From assembly GCA_902492935.1 (NCBI GenBank), contig CABUNJ010000019.1:1-50779 (forward strand): 50,779 bases of DNA. Direction: 5' to 3'. Position numbers and translations under genes: made by a program. The DNA is from an uncultured Collinsella sp. GTDB lineage: Bacteria; Actinomycetota; Coriobacteriia; Coriobacteriales; Coriobacteriaceae. Positions 1 through 7,803 of this stretch are shown piece by piece; positions within the stretch are counted from its first letter, which is position 1; each line of letters starts with the position of its first letter. The notes below the pieces were generated by a model that was not told the DNA's origin, searched no databases, and saw nothing but the letters and a program-made list of their open reading frames with translations.

Positions 1-1781
1 GCCCGCTGAGCTGGGCCTATGCCGGAATCTCTCCCACAGAAACCACCGAAGAGCCTAATTTTGTGTCGACAATCCTGACGTCGTCTGACCCCTCGAAGGG
101 CCAGGACAGCTTCACCGAGATTGCTAACTCGGAGACGCTGTTTAACTATCCGGCGATTCGCTATAAGGACAGCATCTACGGCGGCGCCATTTGGGATATG
201 GTCTCGTACAATGGCCATCTTTATGCGACCATCTGCACCGGTACGCCCGAGAATGCTCCCGATGATAATTCCATGCAGTCGTTTGCCATGGTCCGTGGCG
301 ACAAGAACGCCGACGGCAGCTATACGTGGACTCCGATTGTTGGCGACAAGGCGGACGGTGCGAGGTACTGCTTTGGCATCGATCCTGCCCGCACCCGTTC
401 TGGTGCTGCCAACCTCATCGTCTACAACGACTACCTCTATATCGGTGAATACAACGACGAGGAGATTGCTCTCGAGCGCATCCTGTTCAACAAATCCAAC
501 ACCGAAGAGGGCGGCAAGAGCGGCATGGGCGGCGTTGACTGCTCGTTTGTGAATGCCAATCTTGAGCAGTCGGTCAGCATCTACCGCATGGACAAGGACG
601 AGAACATGGAGCTCGTCGTTGGCGATTCCACCGACATGTTCCCCGAGGGCGGTATTTCCGGCCTGGCTTCGGGCTTTGGCCGAAACGAGAACCAGTACAT
701 TTGGCGCATGCAGAAGTTCGACGGCAAGCTGTATATCGGTACCTTTGATACCGCGAGCCTGCTTGAGCCGATCGGCCAGTTCTCCAATGGCGACATTATC
801 GATATGACGCCTGAGGAGTGGAACTCTCAGGTTCAGCGCCTTAGGGACCTGCTCGATCACCTGCTCGACAAGAAATCGCCTGACGACCCCATCGTTCCCG
901 TGAACACGCTTGCGGACGATGATTCAAACGAGGCCGTCGAGGTCGATGACGAGAAGGCTGAGGCCGTCGAGGTCGACGACGAGAAGACCGAGGTTGCTAA
1001 GGGCTTTGGCGATCTGAGCGATGCATTGGATGAGGCTGCGGGCGACCTTTGCGATCAGGCCGCGACGATGTCCGCGGACGTTGAAGACGACGCTGCTTAT
1101 GTTCAGAAAATCGATAGCGAGATTGCGTACTTCAAGTCCTTTGCCGATCAGTATCAGGACATGCTCGATAGCTATGAGAGCCTAAAGCAGCAGTACGAGG
1201 ATGCCTATGGCACCGAGCTGCCGGGTGATATTCAGGATGCGCTCGATAAGCTGCTGAGTGCGGAGAACCTCAAGAAGTTGCAGAGTGTCCTTACGTGCAT
1301 GTACTACCTGCGCGATGCCGAGCGCGGCTTTGATATGTATGTGACCGATGACGGCGTGAACTTTACGACGCTGACGACTAACGGCTTTAACGATCCGTAT
1401 AACCATGGTCTGCGCACCTTTGCGGTGACCAACCAGGGTCTGTGCCTTGGTACCGCCAACCCGTTCTATGGTTGCCAGGTTTGGATCCAGCGCAAGGAGA
1501 ATTCGGAGAATCCGATTGATCCCGGTACTCCGGATCCGACGAAACCCACCGATCCTTCGCAGCCGGGTGGCGGCAATCAGCCTGGTGGCAGCCAGACGGG
1601 CGGCAACGACCAGTCGAGCAGCACCGCGACGACCGTTTCGACGACCACTAAGAAGACTCCGAAGGACGGCTCGCTGCCTCACGCTGGCGACTCGACCCTC
1701 ACGCTGGTCTTGGGATTGCTGGTTGCAGCTGCCGCAGTGCTTGGCATTGCTCTCGTCTTGCGCAAGCGTTCTCGTTGCTAG
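1..1781 (+). CDS. Wall-anchored surface protein with propeller-like repeats (5' end outside window)
   Basis: The frame is open to the first base of the window, so the start and signal peptide lie upstream; the internal GTG at 63 is not a convincing start. Recurrent hydrophobic strands of the form NGHLYAT, YNDYLYIG and FDGKLYIG suggest a beta-propeller-like fold. A charged, probably helical insert interrupts them; it holds a 10-residue tandem repeat (EAVEVDDEK plus A or T, encoded at 930-989). The C-terminus has a Pro/Gly/Ser/Thr-rich wall-spanning region, then LPHAGD, a hydrophobic helix and a KRSRC tail, which is the layout of a sortase substrate with an atypical LPxAG motif. The gene is convergent with the YolD-like gene, and the two stop codons share the bases CTAG at 1778-1781. 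Its terminator lies inside that neighbour. Ligand and function are unknown. Confidence 0.75.
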   Translation, partial: PLSWAYAGISPTETTEEPNFVSTILTSSDPSKGQDSFTEIANSETLFNYPAIRYKDSIYGGAIWDMVSYNGHLYATICTGTPENAPDDNSMQSFAMVRGDKNADGSYTWTPIVGDKADGARYCFGIDPARTRSGAANLIVYNDYLYIGEYNDEEIALERILFNKSNTEEGGKSGMGGVDCSFVNANLEQSVSIYRMDKDENMELVVGDSTDMFPEGGISGLASGFGRNENQYIWRMQKFDGKLYIGTFDTASLLEPIGQFSNGDIIDMTPEEWNSQVQRLRDLLDHLLDKKSPDDPIVPVNTLADDDSNEAVEVDDEKAEAVEVDDEKTEVAKGFGDLSDALDEAAGDLCDQAATMSADVEDDAAYVQKIDSEIAYFKSFADQYQDMLDSYESLKQQYEDAYGTELPGDIQDALDKLLSAENLKKLQSVLTCMYYLRDAERGFDMYVTDDGVNFTTLTTNGFNDPYNHGLRTFAVTNQGLCLGTANPFYGCQVWIQRKENSENPIDPGTPDPTKPTDPSQPGGGNQPGGSQTGGNDQSSSTATTVSTTTKKTPKDGSLPHAGDSTLTLVLGLLVAAAAVLGIALVLRKRSRC

Positions 1782-2203
1782 GCTCGACCACGCAGCTCGA
1801 TGCCTTGGATATCGTCGAAGTTGATGGCGATATCCCTGAGTTTGAGCAGCTTGAATGCGGGTAACACTTCGTCGAGAATGCCCGTGCGGCTACGATAGCC
1901 GTACATATCGTAATAGGTGACGCGCACCAGGTCGCCGCGTTTGAGGCCCTCGAGCTTTTTCGAAAGCTCGAGGGCTTTTTCTTCCGTGAGTTCGCATTTG
2001 GGCTCAACAGTGATCTCTTGTTTGCGCACGAGCTCGTAGTATCCCGTGAGGGCGGCAAAGGGCATAAACTGCGCGGCACGGCCGGCGCGGACGGCGCCGT
2101 TGGCGGTGAGCTTGGGGTCGGCGGATCGACGTCTTCCCTCGGGGTCCGCTAGACGTTCAAAAGGCGTCGGTGGCCGCATCGGCTGTTGTTGGGGCTTAGG
2201 CAC
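1778..2203 (-). CDS. YolD-like family protein
   Basis: 141 aa from a GTG start at 2203 with an AGGAGG site just upstream. The segment RAAQFMPFAALTGYYELVRKQE and the later basic and hydrophobic blocks resemble YolD-like proteins, which often accompany UmuC-like Y-family polymerases. The start overlaps the 3' end of the polymerase gene by 8 bp, so the two are probably translationally coupled and share the LexA-type control found upstream of the polymerase. The biochemical role of YolD proteins is not established. The family call rests on the motif, the size and this pairing. Confidence 0.65.
   Translation of the reverse strand: MPKPQQQPMRPPTPFERLADPEGRRRSADPKLTANGAVRAGRAAQFMPFAALTGYYELVRKQEITVEPKCELTEEKALELSKKLEGLKRGDLVRVTYYDMYGYRSRTGILDEVLPAFKLLKLRDIAINFDDIQGIELRGRA
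1946..1982 (+). terminator. Intrinsic terminator of the surface-protein gene, inside the opposing YolD-like gene
   Basis: CCCTCGAGCTTT (1947-1958), a TTCG loop, AAAGCTCGAGGG (1963-1974), then CTTTTTC. The stem is perfect, the loop is a UUCG type, and the T run points to the plus strand. It lies about 165 bp downstream of the surface-protein stop, antisense within the convergent gene. Confidence 0.75.
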
Positions 2204-3701
2204 GATGTCCTCCTACCTGATCGTTGCGTTCGCGTGCGGTGGCGCCGGCGGTGAAGCTTAATCCCTTGACGAGCGCGTTCTTGCCGTACTTGCCCTTCAC
2301 GGCCAGGACGGCGCGCGCCAGGTCGCGCTCGCGCTCATCGGCCTTAACATCGCTGAACAGGTCGATAGTGGTAAATTCCTCGGGCATGAGGTTGCCAAAT
2401 CCCAGGTTGATGCGCTTGACCGGTCGTTTGGGATCGACAGTCTGCGCCCAGAGCTCATCGAAATAGCCCATGATCTTCTTAAACGAATTGGTGCGCTCGG
2501 GCAGCTTGCGCGAGGCGTTGGAGTGCGCAAAGAGCGCGGCATAGCCACCACGCGGCTTGCCGCCGTGTTCGCCCACAAAGATGCCGTCAATCGCCTGTGC
2601 CTCTCGCACCAAACGTCGGCGTTCGTCGTCGCGTTGGACGGGCTTGGGCGCGCGGGGCGCGAGCTCGGGGCCGTCGGTTGCGGCGGGTTCGATGCTCGAC
2701 GTGCTCGAACGCAAATGCCCGCATCCGTCTACATATTGTGCTGTGCCGCTGGCGTCGAGGCGGCGTATGTCGGCGCGCTCGCTCGCGTAGCCTACAAAGA
2801 GCGAGATGCTGTTGCACACCACGTGCCTATCGACTAAGTCCAGCACAGCGTTGTCGACCATCTCGCGCAAGACGGTGTAGGCCCGTTCATAGGCATAGCC
2901 TTTCGAGAGCACCTGTCCTGTGGTAGTTGAGGTTGCCTGCGGGCGATAGGCCTGAATATCGGCGATAGTTGTCGGCTCGCGCCCGAAGGCGTGGTCGATG
3001 AGATACTCGGCATTGACGCCGAGCTCGTCGTAAAGCAGGTTTTCGTCGAGCGCCGCGACGCCCATCAGATCGTAGACGCCGTATTTCTCGAGGCGGGCTG
3101 CCACGCCGGGACCGATGCCCCAGATATCGGTGATGGGACGATGGGGCCAGATCTCCTTGCGAAAGGTCTCGTCGTCGAGTATGCCGATGCGGCTGGGTAC
3201 GTGCTTGGCGGTAATGTCGAGCGCTACCTTGGCCTGGAATAGGTTGGGGCCGATGCCGACCGTCGCCGTGATGCCGGTGCGCGCGAGGACCTCGTCGCGC
3301 AGCGTGCAGGCGAACCCTTCCGCATCTGTGTGATAGAGGTCCAGATAGGGCGTCACGTCGATAAAGCATTCATCGATTGAATAGACGTGAATGTCTTGCG
3401 GACTTACGTATTCCAGATAGATGCCGTAGATTTGCGCCGACACCTCCATATAGTGCTGCATGCGCGGTACGGCCGTGATGTAGTCGATGCCATCGGGAAT
3501 CTCGAATAGGCGGCAGCGATTGTGAATCCCCAAGTCCTTCATGGCCTGCGTGATGGCGAGGCAGATGGTCGTGCGCCCGCGCGATTCGTCGGCAACGACC
3601 AGGTTGGTGGTGAGCGGATCGAGCCCACGGTCGACGCACTCGACGCTGGCATAAAACGTCTTGAGGTCGATGCAGATATAGGTGTGCTGCTCGTGCGCCA
3701 T
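2196..3701 (-). CDS. Y-family DNA polymerase (UmuC/DinB type)
   Basis: 501 aa, lesion-bypass polymerase of the ImpB/MucB/SamB family. The N-terminal IDLKTFYASVE carries the first catalytic Asp (D12) and the steric-gate aromatic position. YSIDECFIDV (D110, E111) is the second catalytic motif. GIGPNLFQAKVA and DIWGIGPGVAARLEKYG are the typical palm and helix-hairpin-helix segments, followed by a little-finger domain. I chose the ATG at 3701 because AAAGGA lies 7 nt upstream; the GTG at 3722 would lie inside a LexA-type box. It is coupled to the YolD-like gene. Two LexA-like boxes directly upstream indicate SOS induction. It could be called DinB- or UmuC-like; the pairing with YolD and the length favour the UmuC-like Gram-positive group. 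Confidence 0.9.
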   Translation of the reverse strand: MAHEQHTYICIDLKTFYASVECVDRGLDPLTTNLVVADESRGRTTICLAITQAMKDLGIHNRCRLFEIPDGIDYITAVPRMQHYMEVSAQIYGIYLEYVSPQDIHVYSIDECFIDVTPYLDLYHTDAEGFACTLRDEVLARTGITATVGIGPNLFQAKVALDITAKHVPSRIGILDDETFRKEIWPHRPITDIWGIGPGVAARLEKYGVYDLMGVAALDENLLYDELGVNAEYLIDHAFGREPTTIADIQAYRPQATSTTTGQVLSKGYAYERAYTVLREMVDNAVLDLVDRHVVCNSISLFVGYASERADIRRLDASGTAQYVDGCGHLRSSTSSIEPAATDGPELAPRAPKPVQRDDERRRLVREAQAIDGIFVGEHGGKPRGGYAALFAHSNASRKLPERTNSFKKIMGYFDELWAQTVDPKRPVKRINLGFGNLMPEEFTTIDLFSDVKADERERDLARAVLAVKGKYGKNALVKGLSFTAGATARERNDQVGGHRA

Positions 3702-3715
3702 CCGTGTCCTTTCAT

Positions 3716-3729
3716 CAAACACATGTTCT
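3716..3729. promoter_or_regulatory. LexA-type SOS box 2 of the Y-polymerase gene
   Basis: CAAACACATGTTCT matches the Gram-positive SOS box CGAACRNRYGTTCG at 12 of 14 positions. It lies 15-28 bp upstream of the chosen ATG and 3 bp from the next box, so their centres are 17 bp apart. Confidence 0.55.
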
Positions 3730-3732
3730 TAT

Positions 3733-3746
3733 CGAATACCTGTTCG
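3733..3746. promoter_or_regulatory. LexA-type SOS box 1 of the Y-polymerase gene
   Basis: Read on the gene's strand this is CGAACAGGTATTCG, matching CGAACRNRYGTTCG at 13 of 14 positions. Its position upstream of a lesion-bypass polymerase supports a LexA operator. Confidence 0.75.
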
Positions 3747-3776
3747 ATAATACCCGCTCGTCCGGACGTCGTCAAA

Positions 3777-3811
3777 ACCTGTCAAAAAGGGACTGGTTTG
3801 TTTTGGTAGGT
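3777..3811. repeat. REP-like palindromic unit, type A, copy 1
   Basis: A 35-bp unit with arms ACCTGTCAAAA and TTTTGGTAGGT around a core GGGACTGGTT. It is intergenic and shares core and arms with the units at 4474-4535 and 41391-41425. Confidence 0.7.
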
Positions 3812-3887
3812 ATGGTCGTGCGGTTGGATCGGGTTTTAACGCAGCTCTAAAGAGTGCGAAACAGCTCGGAAAACCTCGCTTCGTAGC

Positions 3888-4463
3888 ATGAGCCTAACGA
3901 TTGATACCGCCTATACGCACGGAAGGGTTGTGGAAAAGATGGTCAATTATGGGTTTGGTATGCCGACGCGCCTTGTTGCGGATGGAGACGTGGCTCGCTG
4001 GTGCGGACGATTGGTCGCTCACTACGGTGGCACCAAGGCGCTGGTCGTGTTGGGCGGTGACAAACATACGCACGATGAGCTCGTCTCGGCGGCGCTCGGC
4101 TCGCTTGATCGAGCTCTGCTCGAACGCGTGCTTTTTCGCTGCGGCTTGGTCGGGGGCGATGGGGGAGACGATTTGGTCGATGAGGCCGTGGCCCTGGCGA
4201 CCGACGAGGGCGTGGACTTTGTCCTGGCGATTGGCGATGCCGATACTGCCGGCTTTGCGCGCGAGCTCGCGCGTCGCATGGCGGCGCTCGATGCCGGCGA
4301 AGACGGCTTTGTGCCTTATGGATGCATTGTCTCGGAGGGCAAGGTGCCTGCTGCCGCGGGAGCCGGCGAGGTTCCCGTTTTTGCCATTATCGCTCCCGAA
4401 CTGCTTGAGGGCATTGGGTCTCCTCTGCGCGAGTTGCTCGGCAGCGTGTGCGCCGCGGCCTAA
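3888..4463 (+). CDS. Truncated iron-containing alcohol-dehydrogenase-like protein (N-terminal domain only)
   Basis: 191 aa. The stretch MVNYGFGMPTRLVADGD followed by KALVVLGGDKHTHDELV and then DEGVDFVLAIGDADTAGFARELA follows the N-terminal Rossmann-like domain of Fe-dependent (butanol-type) alcohol dehydrogenases. Those enzymes are about 380-400 aa and carry metal-binding His/Asp residues in a C-terminal helical domain that is entirely missing here. The usual GGGS cofactor motif has become GDAD. Activity as a dehydrogenase is therefore unlikely; it is either a remnant or a protein with a new role. The family normally starts near MVNYGFG, so the ATG at 3939 is a credible alternative start; neither start has a strong ribosome site. 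The gene ends at the large palindrome at 4474-4535. Confidence 0.5.
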   Translation: MSLTIDTAYTHGRVVEKMVNYGFGMPTRLVADGDVARWCGRLVAHYGGTKALVVLGGDKHTHDELVSAALGSLDRALLERVLFRCGLVGGDGGDDLVDEAVALATDEGVDFVLAIGDADTAGFARELARRMAALDAGEDGFVPYGCIVSEGKVPAAAGAGEVPVFAIIAPELLEGIGSPLRELLGSVCAAA

Positions 4464-4473
4464 TATCTGCCAT

Positions 4474-4535
4474 AAAGGGACAGGTTTATTTTGGTAGGTA
4501 AAGCGTTTGACCTGCCAAAATAAACCTGTCCCTTT
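4474..4535. repeat. REP-like inverted pair, type A (copies 2 and 3), likely also a terminator
   Basis: Two type A units face each other: a 26-bp arm at 4474-4499 and its near-perfect complement at 4510-4535 (one mismatch), separated by 10 bp. The arms contain GGGACAGGTT followed by TATTTTGGTAGGT. A short T run follows on the plus strand, so the hairpin could terminate transcription of the truncated dehydrogenase gene. Confidence 0.8.
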
Positions 4536-4597
4536 TTGGTCGGTCGCCGTTTGGGGGCGGATTGGCAACGCTCGCTGATTACGGTCTTGACCTGCGC

Positions 4598-4644
4598 TAG
4601 AATAGGGGCATCTGATTATCCGGGCGCATGGAGGTATGCGCCCG
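4598..4644 (+). promoter_or_regulatory. Candidate pgi promoter -10 and leader hairpin
   Basis: TAGAAT at 4598-4603 resembles a -10 box. The predicted leader then contains a perfect 9-bp hairpin, CGGGCGCAT (4621-4629) with ATGCGCCCG (4636-4644), ending 6 bp before the GAGGAGG ribosome site. No convincing -35 is visible. Confidence 0.4.
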
Positions 4645-4662
4645 TATGTTGAGGAGGACTTT

Positions 4663-6357
4663 ATGGCAACTGTTGCCGCACCTATCGACGCTACGTCGAC
4701 CGCCGCTTGGAAGGCGCTCGAGGCCCATCAGGAGAAGCTCGAGGCCGAAGGTATTGACCTCAAGGCATGGTTCGCTGCCGATGCGGAGCGCGTGAACAAG
4801 CTGAGCTTTGATGCCGGTGACCTGCACTTCGACCTGTCCAAGAACCTGGTGACCGATGAGACCGTCAAGCTGCTGTGCGATCTTGCCCGCGAGGTGAAGC
4901 TCGAGGAGCGCCGTGACGCCATGTTCTCCGGCGAGCACATCAACACCACCGAGGACCGCGCCGTCCTGCATACCGCACTGCGCCGCCCGGCAACCGAGAA
5001 GGGCCAGCTCATCGTCGACGGCCAGGACGTCGTCGCTGACGTGCACGAGGTCCTCGACCGCATGTATGCCTTCGCCGAGCGCGTTCGCTCCGGTGAGTGG
5101 AAGGGCGTTACCGGCAAAAAGATCGAGCACCTGGTGTCCATCGGCATCGGCGGCTCCGACCTGGGCCCGGTCATGGCTTACGAGGCTCTGCGTCCCTATG
5201 CCGACGCTGGTATCGACTGCCGCTATATCTCCAACATCGACCCCAACGATCAGGCCGAGAAGCTCAAGGGTTTGGATCCCGAGACCACGCTCGTGATCAT
5301 CGTCTCCAAGACCTTCACCACGCTCGAGACCCTCACCAACGCTCGCGAGGTCAAGACCTGGATGCTCGAGCAGCTCAAGGCTCAGGGCGCCATCGACGGT
5401 TCCGATGAGCAGAACGCCGAGGCCGTGGCAAAGCACTTCGTCGCCGTTTCCACCGCACTCGAGAAGGTCGAGGCTTTCGGTATCGACCCGGCCAACGCCT
5501 TCGGTTTCTGGAACTGGGTCGGCGGTCGCTATTCCGTTGACTCCGCCGTGGGCTTGTCGCTGATCGTCGTGCTCGGCCCCGAGCGTTTCCAGCAGTTCCT
5601 CGAGGGCTTCCATGCCATCGACGAGTACTTCTGCAACACGCCGCTCGAGAACAACGCCGTCGCGCTGATGGGCTTGCTCAACGTCTGGTACGTCAACTTC
5701 TTCGGTTCCAAGAGCCATGCCGTGCTGCCGTACTGCCAGTACCTGCACCGTTTCCCGGCCTACCTGCAGCAGCTCACCATGGAGTCGAACGGCAAGCATG
5801 TCCGCTGGGACGGCAGCGCCGTGACCTCCGATACCGGTGAGATCTTCTGGGGCGAGCCCGGCACCAACGGTCAGCACGCCTTCTACCAGCTGCTGCACCA
5901 GGGCACCGTGGTGGTCCCGGCCGACTTTATCGCTTTCGCCAACACTGCCAACCCCGCAACCGACAGCGGCCAGGATGTCCACGAGCTGTTCCTGGGCAAC
6001 TTCCTGGCCCAGACCAAGGCGCTCGCCTTTGGCAAGACGGCCGATGAGGTGCGCGCCGAGGGCACGCCCGAGCAGATCGTCCCGGCCCGCTGCTTTGAGG
6101 GCAACCGTCCGACGACCTCGATCTTCGGCGACACGTTGACCCCGTTCGCGCTCGGCGAGCTCATCGCCCTGTACGAGCACATTACGTTTGTCGAGGGCAC
6201 GGTCTGGGGTATCGACTCCTACGATCAGTGGGGCGTCGAGCTGGGCAAGCAGCTTGCCAAGCAGATTACCCCGGCCTTCCACGACGACGCCGCCAAGGCC
6301 GAGCAGGACGCTTCGACCCAGGCGCTCATCGAGTTCTATCGCGCGCATCGCAAGTAG
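4663..6357 (+). CDS. pgi: Glucose-6-phosphate isomerase
   Basis: 564 aa, interconverts glucose-6-phosphate and fructose-6-phosphate in the cytoplasm. Visible family blocks are IGIGGSDLGP near residue 160, SKTFTTLET near 214, GGRYSVDSAVGLS near 286, MESNGK near 372, GTNGQHAFYQLLHQG near 400, and the C-terminal signature DQWGVELGKQLA near 518. Length and motif order fit the long bacterial PGI type. The ATG at 4663 is preceded by GAGGAGG at ideal spacing; an upstream ATG at 4636 lies in the leader hairpin and is rejected. The gene appears monocistronic, with its own leader hairpin and a strong terminator at 6391-6425. Codon choice is strongly C-ending, as expected for a highly expressed glycolytic gene. 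Confidence 0.97.
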   Translation: MATVAAPIDATSTAAWKALEAHQEKLEAEGIDLKAWFAADAERVNKLSFDAGDLHFDLSKNLVTDETVKLLCDLAREVKLEERRDAMFSGEHINTTEDRAVLHTALRRPATEKGQLIVDGQDVVADVHEVLDRMYAFAERVRSGEWKGVTGKKIEHLVSIGIGGSDLGPVMAYEALRPYADAGIDCRYISNIDPNDQAEKLKGLDPETTLVIIVSKTFTTLETLTNAREVKTWMLEQLKAQGAIDGSDEQNAEAVAKHFVAVSTALEKVEAFGIDPANAFGFWNWVGGRYSVDSAVGLSLIVVLGPERFQQFLEGFHAIDEYFCNTPLENNAVALMGLLNVWYVNFFGSKSHAVLPYCQYLHRFPAYLQQLTMESNGKHVRWDGSAVTSDTGEIFWGEPGTNGQHAFYQLLHQGTVVVPADFIAFANTANPATDSGQDVHELFLGNFLAQTKALAFGKTADEVRAEGTPEQIVPARCFEGNRPTTSIFGDTLTPFALGELIALYEHITFVEGTVWGIDSYDQWGVELGKQLAKQITPAFHDDAAKAEQDASTQALIEFYRAHRK

Positions 6358-6390
6358 TCGCTGCTGTTAACGCATCGCGCCTTATAGTCA

Positions 6391-6425
6391 GGGGCCCGTA
6401 TCCTATCGGATGCGGGCCCCTTTGC
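6391..6425 (+). terminator. Intrinsic terminator after pgi
   Basis: GGGGCCCGTATCC pairs with GGATGCGGGCCCC (one G-T pair) around a short loop, followed by TTTGCTTT. It lies 33 bp after the pgi stop. Confidence 0.8.
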
Positions 6426-6498
6426 TTTGCCGTAGTCCCGGGGCGCACGGCCTTTGTGGAACATCGCCGGGGCGCCGCGCGCCGCGAGAACCCTGCGC

Positions 6499-7803
6499 CT
6501 AGATCTCGGCCTCCGCATGGCCTCGCTGCGCCTCGGACAGCTCCCCGTAGAGCGGATGGTCTTCGAGCCTAAAGCGCTCGACCTGTTCGGGAGTGCGACC
6601 GCGCACAAAGAGCCACGAGCGATCGATCGGCGTCGCCATGAGCGTGCTGGGCAGCGCGTCGGCGCGGTCGGAAAACACCCGGGCACTCTCGGGATCCTGG
6701 AACGCCAGCACCAGATGCGTGTCGCAGTTGCCCATGATGGAGCGTGCGCGTGCCTCGCCATAGAGCGCATCGAGCTGGTTGGTCGACTGCAATAGCAGCG
6801 TTGCCCAGATGTTGCGGCTTCGGATAATCGAGAGCACGTTGTCGATCTGGGGGATCTGCAGATTTGCGAAGTCATCGAGCATAAAGCGCACGGGCACGGG
6901 CAGGCTGCCGTCGGGCTGCCTATCGGCCTCACGAATGAGGCCCATAAACGCCTGCGAAATAAAGAGGCCGGTCAGCGGATCGAGATTGCGGTCAATATCG
7001 CTCACGGTTACAAACAGGGCGCAGGGGGTGTGTCCCATGGAAGCGAAGTCCACCTGATGGCACTCACGATAGAGCTGTGCCGCACCGTCGAATCCCAGAC
7101 ACATGACCTTTTCGGCAAGGATGCCGACGATGCTCGCGTGCATGCGCTCGGCATTTTGCGTAATGGCGTAGCGCCGCCATAGCGAGAGGGCATAGCTTTG
7201 GGGGTCGGTTGTGATCAGATCGTCAAACAATCGGGCCGTGGCACCGTCCTGCAGGTGCTCGATCAGTTTGATGACCGAGCTGATCGTCTGCTCGTCGGCG
7301 GGTAGCTGTTCGGTGACGTAGGCGATAAGACACGACAGCAGGTTTGCCGCCGCATGATCCCAAAAAGGCTGGTTGTTGTCCTCGATGGGGCAGATGGCCT
7401 TTGCCACCGAGAGGATGTCCTGCTGGTTGGGCCTGCCGTCCGCCTTGCGGCGAATGTGCCTCAGGGGGTTGTAGCCGCAGCGCTCGATGCCAGGCGCAAG
7501 GGCCGGGACGGTGTTGAGGTCGGCGAAGTTGAGACATTGCACGCGGTAACCGTGGGCTGCCAGCACGGGTCCCACTTCGCGACAGAGCGTGCCTTTGGTG
7601 TCGAGCACGATGTAGCTTGCGTTCATTTGCAGTAGGTTGGGCTTGAGGACGTTTCGGGTCTTGCCGGCTCCCGAGGGGCCGATCACAAGTGCATTGTTGT
7701 TGAGTCCCGTTTGGCGGGTGTCGCAGGAAAGCGTTCGATCCTTGGCGAGGATGGTGGACAATGCGGACTCAGATGCGGCGAGGCGGCTGGCGAGGTTAGA
7801 CAT
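6499..7803 (-). CDS. VirD4/TraG-like ATPase (type IV coupling protein family), without membrane anchor
   Basis: 434 aa. The Walker A motif GPSGAGKT is at residues 42-49, followed by NVLKPNLLQMNASYIVLDTKGTL, the typical TraG/VirD4 segment after the P-loop. A Walker B-like MLDDFANL lies near residue 305 and is followed by RSRNIWATLLLQSTNQLDALYG. The common LDEFAN motif is LDDFAN here. Coupling proteins normally have N-terminal membrane helices; none is seen, so this is a soluble version. The ATG at 7803 has AAGGAGG upstream and overlaps the ClpP-like stop by 8 bp. No relaxase or other type IV secretion gene is in the window. It may be a degenerate conjugation relic or an ATPase recruited to work with the neighbouring protease. 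Confidence 0.8.
   Translation of the reverse strand: MSNLASRLAASESALSTILAKDRTLSCDTRQTGLNNNALVIGPSGAGKTRNVLKPNLLQMNASYIVLDTKGTLCREVGPVLAAHGYRVQCLNFADLNTVPALAPGIERCGYNPLRHIRRKADGRPNQQDILSVAKAICPIEDNNQPFWDHAAANLLSCLIAYVTEQLPADEQTISSVIKLIEHLQDGATARLFDDLITTDPQSYALSLWRRYAITQNAERMHASIVGILAEKVMCLGFDGAAQLYRECHQVDFASMGHTPCALFVTVSDIDRNLDPLTGLFISQAFMGLIREADRQPDGSLPVPVRFMLDDFANLQIPQIDNVLSIIRSRNIWATLLLQSTNQLDALYGEARARSIMGNCDTHLVLAFQDPESARVFSDRADALPSTLMATPIDRSWLFVRGRTPEQVERFRLEDHPLYGELSEAQRGHAEAEI

Noticed and set aside
4597..6348. 583-codon open frame antisense to pgi
   Set aside because: It mirrors pgi codon by codon in a G+C-rich gene, has no ribosome site and no recognisable domain; pgi is certain.
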